DNA of 64,000 nt. It comes from GWE2-42-39 sp942493345. Lineage in GTDB: Bacteria; Bacteroidota; Bacteroidia; Bacteroidales; Prolixibacteraceae. The position numbers were made by a program, and so were the translations under genes. The stretch is taken from assembly GCA_942493345.1 (NCBI GenBank), contig OW818695.1, forward strand, positions 1,426,001 through 1,490,000, written 5' to 3'. The notes below the pieces were generated by a model. It searched no databases. It saw nothing but the letters and a program-made list of their open reading frames with translations, and had not been told where the DNA came from. Of this stretch, positions 1 through 8,582 are shown one piece after another (position 1 is the first letter of the stretch; each line of letters opens with the position of its first letter).

Positions 1-94
1 TTTGCTCATATTCAATTATTTTAAAAATATAACGCCAAGAAAGTTAAAATTTCATTTTAATACGATTAAAAAATAATACTGAATATTCTCCAAA

Positions 95-1600
95 TTATTT
101 CCGTACCCCGGAACAATTTTTAATTTCAGTCAATCGAGAATGAAGTTTTTTTGCAATGTCAGGATATTTTCCAGCCAAATTCATTTTTTCCGAAATGTCT
201 TCTTTCAGGTTGTACAATTCCTCTTCTTTACCACCAGGCAGACTTTCTTTCGGTATATATTTCCATTTACCTGAACGGATTGCAACCCTTCCAGAATTAT
301 CCTGAATCACCAGTTCATTGTGTTTGGTTTTCTTTGCCTTTTCCATCAACACCTTTAGGGCGTCCCGACTATCTGGCGCTTGTCCTTCCGGCAGGTCAAA
401 ATTTAACATACGTGCAAACGAGGCAAACAGATCAATAAATTCAACAGGAGCCTCTGAAACAAAGGGTTCTACTTCAGCAGGCCACCTTACAATAAATGGT
501 GTGCGGGTACCACCTTCATACAGTGTACCTTTATCTCCCCGAAGGTTCCCGGTAACAATATGACCATTTAAATTTTTCTTACCACCATCAGCATATCCCG
601 CTTCCACTTTTGGGCCATTGTCACTGAGAAAAACGATCAATGTATTTTTATCAATATTTAACTCTTTTAATGTTCTTAACACTTCACCTACAGACCAATC
701 AAGTTCCTGAATAACATCCCCGTAAACGCCACATTCGCTACTTCCTCTAAATTTTGGTCCCGGAACTCTGGGCTCGTGAATGCTGTGAGTTGGAAAATAA
801 AGAAAAAACGGTTTTCCCGAATTTTGACGAATGAAATTGACAGCCTTTTCGGTAAATACTTCGGCCATTGTTTCATCCTTCCAAAGAGCATTGACACCAC
901 CGGTCATATAACCAATCCGCCCGATTCCGTTCACAATGGTATTGTTATGCCCGCTCAGACTTTTCAGGGTTAACAGCTCCGGGTTTTCAAGACCGGTTGG
1001 CCAGTTTCCTACTTTCTTTTTATAATTTATTTCAATGGGATCATCTTCATCCAATCGCACAACGTTCCCATTTTCAATATAAACACAAGGTACGCGGTCG
1101 TTGGTTGCCGCATATATAAATGAATAGTCGAATCCAACATCGTTTGACGAAGGCTTAATTAGTTTATTAAAATCGGGAGCCCCATCACCTAACCCCAGAT
1201 GCCATTTCCCCGTAATTCCAGTTGTATATCCGCATTTCTTCAACATCAGGGGCAGGGTAAGCCTATCTTTTGAAATAGTCATCGGAGCATCTCCGGGTAA
1301 AATCGCCACTTTCTTTCTCCAGGCATATTCGCCTGTCAACAGAGCATATCGAGAGGGCGAACAAACGGAAGCCGGAGCATACCCATTCGTGAACAAAACC
1401 CCTTCTGAAGCCAATTGATCGATATTTGGAGTTTTTAATTTAATTCCTCCATAACAAACAGGATCACTGTAACCAAGGTCATCAGAAAGAATCACAATAA
1501 TATTGGGTTTATGCGGACCGACATTTTGTGCATGCAGGTTCAACACCTGAGTAAAAAACGACAAACAGGCTATAATGCTCTTTAAAACAATATCTTTCAC
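95..1600 (-). CDS. Secreted S1-family (arylsulfatase-like) sulfatase
   Basis: Hydrolyses a sulfate ester, probably on a sulfated glycan, after export. A signal peptide covers about residues 1-24. The metal-binding Asp pair (residues 40-41, in ILSDDLGY) is followed by the sulfatase signature CSPSR with Cys80, the residue converted to formylglycine in Cys-type sulfatases. GKWHLG and the late SDNG motif are also present, so the active site looks complete; 501 aa is normal for the family. It is the last gene of a minus-strand operon, starting 12 nt after the GH2 gene. Substrate cannot be read from sequence; desulfation of the oligosaccharide cut by the neighbouring GH2 enzyme is inferred. The 94 bases downstream to the window edge show no gene. 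Confidence 0.93.
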   Translation of the reverse strand: MKDIVLKSIIACLSFFTQVLNLHAQNVGPHKPNIIVILSDDLGYSDPVCYGGIKLKTPNIDQLASEGVLFTNGYAPASVCSPSRYALLTGEYAWRKKVAILPGDAPMTISKDRLTLPLMLKKCGYTTGITGKWHLGLGDGAPDFNKLIKPSSNDVGFDYSFIYAATNDRVPCVYIENGNVVRLDEDDPIEINYKKKVGNWPTGLENPELLTLKSLSGHNNTIVNGIGRIGYMTGGVNALWKDETMAEVFTEKAVNFIRQNSGKPFFLYFPTHSIHEPRVPGPKFRGSSECGVYGDVIQELDWSVGEVLRTLKELNIDKNTLIVFLSDNGPKVEAGYADGGKKNLNGHIVTGNLRGDKGTLYEGGTRTPFIVRWPAEVEPFVSEAPVEFIDLFASFARMLNFDLPEGQAPDSRDALKVLMEKAKKTKHNELVIQDNSGRVAIRSGKWKYIPKESLPGGKEEELYNLKEDISEKMNLAGKYPDIAKKLHSRLTEIKNCSGVRK

Positions 1601-1612
1601 AGTACAAATTAT

Positions 1613-4447
1613 TTATTGTAATTTTTCGATACTTTCATTTTCAATAGTTACTGTCGGATTAAAATGTACACTGCCCATGTACTTTTTCAAGCTGAAGAGT
1701 AATTGCTGTGCTTCCGGGCGGTTTTTTGCATCAGTTAGCAAATCGATGCCCGAAATCAGTACTTTGCCTTTTCCGATTTTGGCTTCAAATAGCAGGGCCA
1801 GCGGACGGTTGGTAAACCAGTCGTCGATTACCCGTACAATGGGTTTTATTTCTGAAGGGAAACTGCTGATATTGATTGCCCCCGAATGGTTCATGGCATC
1901 CCACCATTGCCAGTTACTGTAATATTCGGTCGGGAAAGCAGCCAATGCCGGATGTTTCGGGTTACACAGAATGCCTAAAGTGTGTGGCGCTTGTCCGTGA
2001 GTCCAGGCAGTATTCCAGAAGATGCTGGAAAAACCAATCTGAACATTGCCTCCCATCTCCGCAGGAAGGGTTCCTTTTTTCAGGGTCAACAATACAAAAC
2101 CACCATCTGCCAGATATTTTTGAGTTGCATCATCCAGACTTTGCACCACGCGGATATTTTCTTCTCCATCAATTTTTTCTTTTTTCGCCGGATAAACCCA
2201 AAAATCCCAACTGTTCGAAAAGGAACCGACCGATACGTCAAGTATCATCTTTTCAGGAGAAACGACAGAAGCCAACGGAAAAGAGACTGTTCCAAGTTGA
2301 ATCCCATTGCCCAGCGGAATATCCAGTTGGGCGAGTTTGCCCGACTGAATGATATTGCCCGATTGCCCGGTAATTTTCCATTCCGGGAGACAGGCTGTAA
2401 TTGGTTTCTCGCCGTAATGAGCCACTTCAATAACAGCATCAAACGTCTCGTTGCTGGTAAACACCCGTTTTTTCATCCGAGCCAACGGAACCGTCGAATT
2501 ACAAAAACGGCTGTATTCCTGCGGACTAACATAGCCTTTTTCTTCCCAGAAAGGATCCAAAACACCTACCAGCGCAGTTCCTTGTCCGGGAAAATCATGC
2601 AAGTCGAGCAGTTGAAAACCTCCAAAATCTTTTGTACGCAGAGCCGCTTCGATATCGGCTTTGTAACACAAGGCCTGCAATTTACCGGAAGCCAGTAAAA
2701 AGCTGTCGGCCAGCTGTTCCATGCCGTGTTCTTTCAGTGTTTCCTGAAAAATTTCGAAATTACGGGCTCGCATAACGCCGTTGTATTTGCCAATTTCCTT
2801 GAAGTTCGGATATACACACCATTGCCCAATCTCGTGGCTGATCACCGGCTGCGGGTGCTTACTTACAAAGTCAGACCAGTCGAAGTCTGTCCGGGGAGCT
2901 TGTGCGTTGATAATACTTTTCAATCCTTCGCCCCACCTTTGAATACGTGGGTTCGGGGTATTCAAATAATCATTAACATCCAAAATTGGCCAACCTGCGC
3001 CCGAAGTGTATATTCGGCGACTATCCTTATTTTTCCAGTAGGTTACAAACTCTCCCAGAAAAGCATTCTGATTTTTTCCTCCTGGTTCGTTTCCGTAGAG
3101 CATCATACAAAATGAAGGGTGGTTCCCGTAAGCCTGAACCATCCGTTCGCTCTCTTCGTACAGATATTTGTCGAATGGCTTTCCGTCGCCGATAGTCGTA
3201 GATTGATTTGCCCACGATGAACATTCAACCTGAAGATAAAAACCTGCTTTATCGGCGGCAACAAAAGCCGCTTCGGGGGGGCACCACGAGTGGAAACGGA
3301 CATGGTTTAGCCCATGTGCACGGCAAATGCTGAAGATTCGTGCCCATTCTGTTTCATCGGTTGGCGGATAACCGGTTTTCGGGAAAATCGCGCATTCGAG
3401 CGTTCCGCGCAAAAAAGTCGGACGTCCGTTGATTTCAATGTGTTTGCCATTCACGGCAAACGAACGCATACCAAAAGTGGTCGACAATGAATCGGACAAA
3501 CCATTTTCCTGACCAGCAAGCATTGCTTTTAATTGATACAGGTTGGGATTGAATTCGTCCCAAAGCTGAACTTCAGTTCCCATCGGGACTTCAATTTCCA
3601 GTTGGGTTTCTCCTTTTTCAATCTTTACCATTTGAGTTTTTACTTCCGGAGAACTCGCGCCAGAAATTTGCAATGACAGTTGTGTTTGAACCTGATTTTC
3701 CGTCAGGTTGGAAATATATATCCGTGTTAAAATATTTTTATTGGTCACATCCGGGAAAATCTGCACCGACTGAATTTTCACCAACGGGCGCGCTTCCAGA
3801 AACAATTCGCCGACAACCCCATTCCAGTTGGTTTGGGTATGATCAGAAATGCTGTGGGAATTCACCCCCGGATCGATGCTTTTTACCCTGTTATCGACAC
3901 AAAGGGTTAGCAAGTGGTTGCCGGACCTCAGCTTGCCTGTAAGGTCGTAAATATGCGGCGTACCCAGCGAATTGCGCATGCCTATCTCCTGATCGTCGAT
4001 CCACAACCGACTTTCCCAATGACATCGTTCCAAAAACAGGGAAATTTGTTTGTCGCTCCATGCTGACGGGATATTTACTTTTTTCTGATACCAGGCAGCT
4101 CCTTGATAATGTTTCAGTGGTTGCAACCAAAATGGAATTTTAAAATTTCCGGATTGACGATATTTTTCATATTCCGGTTTTTTGAAAAAAGAACTGTCTA
4201 CAACTTGTCCTGTCCATTTTGTTCGAAGATTCACATCACTTCCCTTGCTGTTCGAATTCATCGATCCGGGAAGCATCACCCGTTCGTCCAGATATTCGGA
4301 ATACCATTTCCCTGGTATCCCGGTATCTGTAGAATCAATGGCAAAACGCCATTCGCCTGACAGGTCGATTTTTGATGTTTCCTGCCGGGAACATGCCGCT
4401 GCAAGCAATAAAAGTGCAGCCATTAAAAACGAAGTTACTGAATTCAT
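1613..4447 (-). CDS. Glycoside hydrolase family 2 lipoprotein (beta-glycosidase)
   Basis: Retaining exo-beta-glycosidase of the GH2 fold (beta-galactosidase, beta-glucuronidase and beta-mannosidase activities occur in the family). A lipobox ends at Cys19 (LLAAAC). A jelly-roll sugar-binding domain (about 25-215) and an immunoglobulin-like domain (about 220-330) precede the TIM barrel. The acid/base is probably Glu454 in YGNEPGG and the nucleophile Glu539 in ISHEIGQW, with normal spacing. After about residue 640 there is a long C-terminal region, giving 944 aa. It is the third gene of the MFS-SGNH-GH2-sulfatase operon, 11 nt after the SGNH gene. The partner sulfatase suggests a sulfated polysaccharide, but the specificity is unknown. 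Confidence 0.92.
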   Translation of the reverse strand: MNSVTSFLMAALLLLAAACSRQETSKIDLSGEWRFAIDSTDTGIPGKWYSEYLDERVMLPGSMNSNSKGSDVNLRTKWTGQVVDSSFFKKPEYEKYRQSGNFKIPFWLQPLKHYQGAAWYQKKVNIPSAWSDKQISLFLERCHWESRLWIDDQEIGMRNSLGTPHIYDLTGKLRSGNHLLTLCVDNRVKSIDPGVNSHSISDHTQTNWNGVVGELFLEARPLVKIQSVQIFPDVTNKNILTRIYISNLTENQVQTQLSLQISGASSPEVKTQMVKIEKGETQLEIEVPMGTEVQLWDEFNPNLYQLKAMLAGQENGLSDSLSTTFGMRSFAVNGKHIEINGRPTFLRGTLECAIFPKTGYPPTDETEWARIFSICRAHGLNHVRFHSWCPPEAAFVAADKAGFYLQVECSSWANQSTTIGDGKPFDKYLYEESERMVQAYGNHPSFCMMLYGNEPGGKNQNAFLGEFVTYWKNKDSRRIYTSGAGWPILDVNDYLNTPNPRIQRWGEGLKSIINAQAPRTDFDWSDFVSKHPQPVISHEIGQWCVYPNFKEIGKYNGVMRARNFEIFQETLKEHGMEQLADSFLLASGKLQALCYKADIEAALRTKDFGGFQLLDLHDFPGQGTALVGVLDPFWEEKGYVSPQEYSRFCNSTVPLARMKKRVFTSNETFDAVIEVAHYGEKPITACLPEWKITGQSGNIIQSGKLAQLDIPLGNGIQLGTVSFPLASVVSPEKMILDVSVGSFSNSWDFWVYPAKKEKIDGEENIRVVQSLDDATQKYLADGGFVLLTLKKGTLPAEMGGNVQIGFSSIFWNTAWTHGQAPHTLGILCNPKHPALAAFPTEYYSNWQWWDAMNHSGAINISSFPSEIKPIVRVIDDWFTNRPLALLFEAKIGKGKVLISGIDLLTDAKNRPEAQQLLFSLKKYMGSVHFNPTVTIENESIEKLQ

Positions 4448-4458
4448 GTTGGTTGGGT

Positions 4459-5172
4459 TTATTTGAAATAGTTCATGATTTCATCTGCAATCAGTTCATG
4501 CCCTTTTTCGTTGGGATGATTGACCTGCGCCATGTATTCCTGCAAAGCATTTCCTTGCAAAGCAAGTTTATTAAATTGCCCGTAACTGTCGGCCAAACCA
4601 ATTTGCCAGGTAGCTGCCAGTTCGGTCAACATGTTGGCAAATGGTTCCAGTTCGTTGTTTTCCTTCGTAATATCTACCCGCATATCGGGGGAAGGTGTTA
4701 ACAGGATGACCTTGATTTGTTTTTCAAGGGCTTTCTTTATCATCTCTTCCATCGATTTCTTTGATTGCTCCAGTCCGATTCTCCGGTCGTTCAGTGCATA
4801 ATCAATAAACAGGACATCCGGTTTGTGAATCAATACGTCGCTATTAAACCGTTTTGCTCCCTGCTGCGAATTTTCCCCTCCTATTGACGTGGTGATCACG
4901 TTGATAACAGCATACGGATAGTTTTCTTTCAGCTTTTTCAATACCTGATACGGATACGCGTCCAGTGTTTGGACCAGCGGTGTGGCAAAATAGCCAGAGG
5001 GCACCGAATGTCCGTGAAAAACAAGGTTGATCGTTCGATTTCCAGGCCATTTTTTTTGCAATTCGGGTTTAACCGACTGCAAGTAAGTGGCTGTATCAGC
5101 TTGTCCGAGACAAACAAAATGCACCCCGCAGAACATGAGGCAGCACAAGGTTATCATGTGTTTTTTACTCAT
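4459..5172 (-). CDS. Secreted SGNH/GDSL-type hydrolase
   Basis: Putative esterase or deacetylase of the SGNH fold. A signal peptide (about 1-25) is followed by block I HGHSVPSG containing the candidate nucleophile Ser, a Gly block (SIGGENS), an Asn block (YALNDRR) and a C-terminal NHPNEKGH containing the candidate catalytic His. At 237 aa it is a single-domain enzyme. It lies 19 nt after the MFS gene and 11 nt before the GH2 gene, so it is co-transcribed; removal of acetyl or other acyl groups from the same glycan is a reasonable inference. The true substrate class is unknown. Confidence 0.85.
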   Translation of the reverse strand: MSKKHMITLCCLMFCGVHFVCLGQADTATYLQSVKPELQKKWPGNRTINLVFHGHSVPSGYFATPLVQTLDAYPYQVLKKLKENYPYAVINVITTSIGGENSQQGAKRFNSDVLIHKPDVLFIDYALNDRRIGLEQSKKSMEEMIKKALEKQIKVILLTPSPDMRVDITKENNELEPFANMLTELAATWQIGLADSYGQFNKLALQGNALQEYMAQVNHPNEKGHELIADEIMNYFK

Positions 5173-5191
5173 AAAAGCAAGTGAATATTGT

Positions 5192-6595
5192 TTATTTTTT
5201 TGTGCTGCAAAAACTGGCTTCTACTTCTTCCAGAGTTTTCCCTTTGGTTTCCGGTAATTTTTTCAGTATAAACAGAAAGCCCGACAAACAGATGAAAGCA
5301 TACAACCAGAAAGTTCCGCCTGCATTAAGCAGTTTGTTCAGGATGGGGAAAGTATACGTGAGCAGAAAGCAGGCAATCCATAAAGCCGTTGTTGCCATCG
5401 CCATGGCAGTTCCCCGAACGCTGTTCGGGAATATTTCGGAAAGGACCACCCATGTAATTGGAGCCAAAGTCATTGCATAAGTAGCAATGGCAACCATCAC
5501 TAAAATAAGAATGGCAAGACCTTTCACTTCGAAAAAATAACTTCCTCCAAGAATAAAATAAATAACCGCCAAACCGCTAAAACCGAGCAACATCAGTTTA
5601 CGTCGTCCCCAACTGTCGACCATCCGCATTGACAGCAAAGTAAAAACAAGGTTCACGGTACCGGTAATCACAATATTAAAAAGCATATCGCCCACAGAAA
5701 ACCCAGCTGAAGTAAATATTTCTTCAGCATAATTAAATATTACGTTGATACCACACCATTGCTGGATTACAGCCAAAGCAATTCCGAGAAATAACATCGG
5801 ACGGACTTTTTTGGCGGTCAAAGCGTTCCAATCCACTTTGGCATTTGACTCTTTTAATGTATCAGCAATATTTTTTTGTTCCTGAAGGGCATATTCACGA
5901 CCGCCAATCCGTTCCAATATTCTCAGAGAACCATCCCTCTTCCCTGATTTTATCAGGTAACGTGGACTTTCAGGAATAAAAAATGCAAGTATAAAAAATG
6001 CAAATGCAGGTACTGTTCCGGCCCAAAACATCCAGCGCCATCCAATCTGGCCGTTCCACGATTGCAGAATTTCCGTATCAGTAGCTCCTTCCGAAACCTT
6101 CTCTGCAATCAGAAAATTGATGAGTTGTGCTGCCAAAATACCAATAACAATCGTCAGTTGGTTGACCGAAACTAATCGCCCGCGCATGTTTGCCGGCGAA
6201 ATTTCGGCAATGTACATCGGCGAAATAGCCGAGGCCAGTCCGATTCCAAGCCCTCCAATGATGCGAAAAATAATAAACGAGGTAAACGTATTGACTACCC
6301 CGGTGCCAATCGCTGCAATTGTAAATAAGGCAGCGGCGCCAATCAGGGGAATTTTCCTTCCGAAACGATCGGTAAAATACCCGGAAGCCAAAGCTCCAAA
6401 TAAACATCCGACCAAAGCGCTACTCATAGCCCAACCTTGTAAATAAGGAGAAGCGGTAATATCGAAAAAGCGTTCGTAAAAAGGTTTTGCCCCACCAATG
6501 ACCACCCAGTCGTAGCCAAACAATAAACCTCCCAACGCCGAAATCAGGGTGATCCCTAAAAGAAACCGTTTGTTAATATTGATCTTTTCCACCAT
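5192..6595 (-). CDS. Sugar porter family MFS transporter
   Basis: Inner-membrane sugar:H+ symporter of the XylE/GalP/AraE type, 467 aa with about 12 membrane segments. Family marks visible are DRFGRK between TM2 and TM3, PESPRYL before the central loop, QQWCGINV in TM7, and PETKGKTLEEVE at the C terminus. It is the first gene of the four-gene minus-strand operon and diverges from the AraC regulator gene. It implies that the locus feeds a monosaccharide (or small sugar) into the cytoplasm. The sugar cannot be told from sequence. A -7 promoter element lies 19 nt upstream of the ATG. Confidence 0.93.
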   Translation of the reverse strand: MVEKININKRFLLGITLISALGGLLFGYDWVVIGGAKPFYERFFDITASPYLQGWAMSSALVGCLFGALASGYFTDRFGRKIPLIGAAALFTIAAIGTGVVNTFTSFIIFRIIGGLGIGLASAISPMYIAEISPANMRGRLVSVNQLTIVIGILAAQLINFLIAEKVSEGATDTEILQSWNGQIGWRWMFWAGTVPAFAFFILAFFIPESPRYLIKSGKRDGSLRILERIGGREYALQEQKNIADTLKESNAKVDWNALTAKKVRPMLFLGIALAVIQQWCGINVIFNYAEEIFTSAGFSVGDMLFNIVITGTVNLVFTLLSMRMVDSWGRRKLMLLGFSGLAVIYFILGGSYFFEVKGLAILILVMVAIATYAMTLAPITWVVLSEIFPNSVRGTAMAMATTALWIACFLLTYTFPILNKLLNAGGTFWLYAFICLSGFLFILKKLPETKGKTLEEVEASFCSTKK

Positions 6596-6613
6596 TTATT
6601 GATTTAGTTTTCT

Positions 6614-6621
6614 CAAAAATA
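6614..6621 (-). promoter_or_regulatory. -7 element of the sugar-use operon
   Basis: Reads TATTTTTG on the minus strand, a match to the Bacteroidota -7 consensus TAnnTTTG, 19 nt before the MFS start. A clear -33 TTTG was not found. The 6596-6829 interval between the divergent MFS and araC-type genes is A/T-rich and probably carries the regulator's operators, but no unambiguous operator repeat was seen. Confidence 0.5.
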
Positions 6622-6829
6622 CACAGAAACAAGATTGCCTAAAATGAACAATCCTGCAAAAACATGGACGATATAATTGTTATTTTCTGCTTTCGTCATT
6701 TTAAAATAAAATTTCACCATAGAACTATATATTCTAATTATAAATGATTTCCATAATTTTTATAATTTTCCATCCTCTTTGTTATTTCTAAAATATTGAC
6801 AATACCGAACATTGACAGATTGAGACAAG

Positions 6830-7699
6830 ATGAAAAAACAAGATGGTTTCCCCGGACAATTAAGTTACGTGATTCCGGATAAAATACTGGAATTGATAAC
6901 CCGCAATCCGTTGATTTCCGACCTGTACATTACCAATATTGGTTATTACCCGCAGGCCCGGCACCATTTCAAGGAAAGAAAAAAGGGGATACCTCAGGCT
7001 ATTCTTATTTATAACATTGAAGGAAAAGGATTTATTTCGATAGGAAATGAAAAACACGAACTCCCTTCGGATCATTTTTTTATTATTCCGCCGGGGATGC
7101 CCCATTCTTATTCTGCCGATAATGAAAATCCATGGTCGATTTACTGGGTTCATTTTGCAGGGTCAAAAGCCAGTTTATTTTCCAGGACATCCCTTCAGCC
7201 TGTCGGCATTGAGCGGGGAAAAACTTCACGGGTGAACGAACGACTCGAATTGTTCAGCGAACTTTTTCGGAACCTGGAACGAGGATACAGCATTGAAACT
7301 CTTGAATATGTCAACCTTTGTCTGAATCATTTACTGGCATCGTTCACTCATCTTGGTCAATTTCATTTGATAAAAGAAGGGATTGAAAAAGACCCGGTTG
7401 GGCAGAGTATCAATTTCATGCTCGAAAACTTGGGACGAAAGTTGACATTGAACGATCTGGCTGAAGAAGTAAGCCTGTCGGCTTCGCATTTTTCGCGCCT
7501 GTTTGTGAATCGCACCGGACATTCGCCCATCGATTATTTTATTCAGTTGAAAATTCAACGAGCCTGCCGACTGCTTGACAATACCGACTGGAGCATTGCC
7601 GGGATAGCCCGTGAAACCGGATTTGAGGATCAATTTTATTTCTCACGTCAGTTCCGGAAAGTGATGAACATGTCGCCACGCGAATACCGGCAAAGGTAA
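6830..7699 (+). CDS. AraC-family transcriptional regulator
   Basis: DNA-binding regulator, 289 aa. The N-terminal half is an AraC-type cupin ligand-binding domain, with HELPSDHFFIIPPGMPHSY typical of the beta-barrel. The C-terminal 100 residues hold two helix-turn-helix motifs; LTLNDLAEEVSLSASHFSRL and IAGIARETGFEDQFYFSRQF are characteristic, as is the FRKVMNMSPREYR end. It is divergent from the MFS-SGNH-GH2-sulfatase operon and is therefore inferred to be its sugar-responsive regulator. The inducer is unknown. Confidence 0.93.
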   Translation: MKKQDGFPGQLSYVIPDKILELITRNPLISDLYITNIGYYPQARHHFKERKKGIPQAILIYNIEGKGFISIGNEKHELPSDHFFIIPPGMPHSYSADNENPWSIYWVHFAGSKASLFSRTSLQPVGIERGKTSRVNERLELFSELFRNLERGYSIETLEYVNLCLNHLLASFTHLGQFHLIKEGIEKDPVGQSINFMLENLGRKLTLNDLAEEVSLSASHFSRLFVNRTGHSPIDYFIQLKIQRACRLLDNTDWSIAGIARETGFEDQFYFSRQFRKVMNMSPREYRQR

Positions 7700-7763
7700 G
7701 CACCTGCTTATTTGCAAATAAAACAGAAGATTGACATATTTGTACAACAATTAACCTCGCACA

Positions 7764-8432
7764 ATGAAAAAATATGTTTTTCTGCCGTTTGCATTGGTTT
7801 TTCTGATGCTGGCAAGCACTGCACAAGACAATAAGTTCAGCACTTATTACAATCAGCGCCGGACTTTGTTTGAAAAACTACCGGATACAAAAAACGAAAT
7901 CATTTTCCTCGGCAACAGTATTACTGACGGCTCAGAATGGGTCGAGTTATTTGGCAATCTACGTATAAAAAACAGGGGAATCAGCGGCGACACCACCGAC
8001 GGAGTATTGTACCGGCTCAACGAAGTGACCCGTTCGAAACCGGATAAGGTATTTCTCCTAATCGGCATCAACGACCTTTCGAGGGAAGTACCCAAAGACA
8101 CTGTTTTTCAGAATATTTGTACCATCGCCTCACGAATTCGCAGAAGCTCGCCTAAAACCAAAGTATTTGTGCAAAGCATCCTGCCTGTGAATGCCTCGTT
8201 ACAAAAGTTCCCCAACCACACCAATAAAGGAGAGGAAGTGGTCTGGGTCAATCAGCAATTAAAAAGCTGGTGCGAAGCAAATCAGTTCGGTTTTATTGAC
8301 CTATACAGCCATTTCAAAAATAAGGGAGACAACCTGCTCAACCCGGCATACACCAACGACGGGCTACACCTTACCGGCGAAGGATATGTGCTTTGGGCCG
8401 ATATTATAAAACCACTGGTGTTAAAAAAATAA
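7764..8432 (+). CDS. Secreted SGNH/GDSL hydrolase (second in locus)
   Basis: Putative periplasmic esterase of 222 aa with a signal peptide (about 1-20). SGNH blocks are clear: FLGNSITDG (block I, nucleophile Ser), NRGISGDTT (Gly block), LIGINDLSR (Asn block) and NDGLHLTGEGY (catalytic Asp-His). The NSITDG and NRGISG pattern is that of the platelet-activating-factor acetylhydrolase-like/sialate O-acetylesterase-like group common in Bacteroidota. It follows the AraC gene by 64 nt on the same strand. A -7-like CATATTTG (7738-7745) with a TTTG about 20 nt further upstream suggests it may also have its own promoter. Confidence 0.88.
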   Translation: MKKYVFLPFALVFLMLASTAQDNKFSTYYNQRRTLFEKLPDTKNEIIFLGNSITDGSEWVELFGNLRIKNRGISGDTTDGVLYRLNEVTRSKPDKVFLLIGINDLSREVPKDTVFQNICTIASRIRRSSPKTKVFVQSILPVNASLQKFPNHTNKGEEVVWVNQQLKSWCEANQFGFIDLYSHFKNKGDNLLNPAYTNDGLHLTGEGYVLWADIIKPLVLKK

Positions 8433-8459
8433 AATTTATAAACCAATACAATTAAGTGA

Positions 8460-8502
8460 AAGGAAATTTTTGCGGCGATTCCCATTCCGCAGAAATCTCC
8501 TT
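8460..8502 (+). terminator. Hairpin terminator after the SGNH gene
   Basis: A 16-nt arm beginning AAGGAAATTT is followed by an almost complementary arm ending ATCTCCTT, with one A/C mismatch and one U-G wobble, around an 11-nt loop. It sits 27 nt after the SGNH stop and ends just before the queuosine-operon promoter. The downstream T-tract is weak. Confidence 0.6.
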
Positions 8503-8503
8503 A

Positions 8504-8533
8504 TTTGCTTATTCAGAATTGTTTATATCTTTG
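8504..8533 (+). promoter_or_regulatory. Promoter of the queuosine operon
   Basis: TTTG at 8504-8507 (-33) and TATCTTTG at 8526-8533 (-7, perfect TAnnTTTG) are separated by 18 nt, the Bacteroidota sigma-ABfr promoter arrangement. The start site is expected near 8540, so the RNA would begin immediately before the pseudoknot at 8548. Confidence 0.72.
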
Positions 8534-8547
8534 CGCCATTATTAATC

Positions 8548-8582
8548 ACGTGTTCTTGATAACCACGTAAAAAACAAGAAGT
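8548..8582 (+). promoter_or_regulatory. PreQ1-I-like riboswitch in queuosine operon leader
   Basis: P1 is a perfect 5-bp stem (acgtg 8548-8552 with cacgt 8564-8568). The loop is TT (8553-8554), CTTG (8555-8558) and ATAAC (8559-8563). After P1 comes a six-A run (8569-8574) and then CAAG (8575-8578), complementary to CTTG, giving an H-type pseudoknot with the loop lengths of the preQ1-I aptamer, including the AAC before the 3' P1 strand. The 3' P2 strand overlaps the AAGAAG next to the ATG at 8583, so ligand binding would block translation start. All three downstream genes belong to queuosine metabolism. Ligand binding is not tested. Confidence 0.72.

Noticed and set aside
1982..2698. 238-codon plus-strand frame opposite the GH2 gene
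   Set aside because: Antisense shadow of the GH2 C-terminal region, with no motif or start signal.
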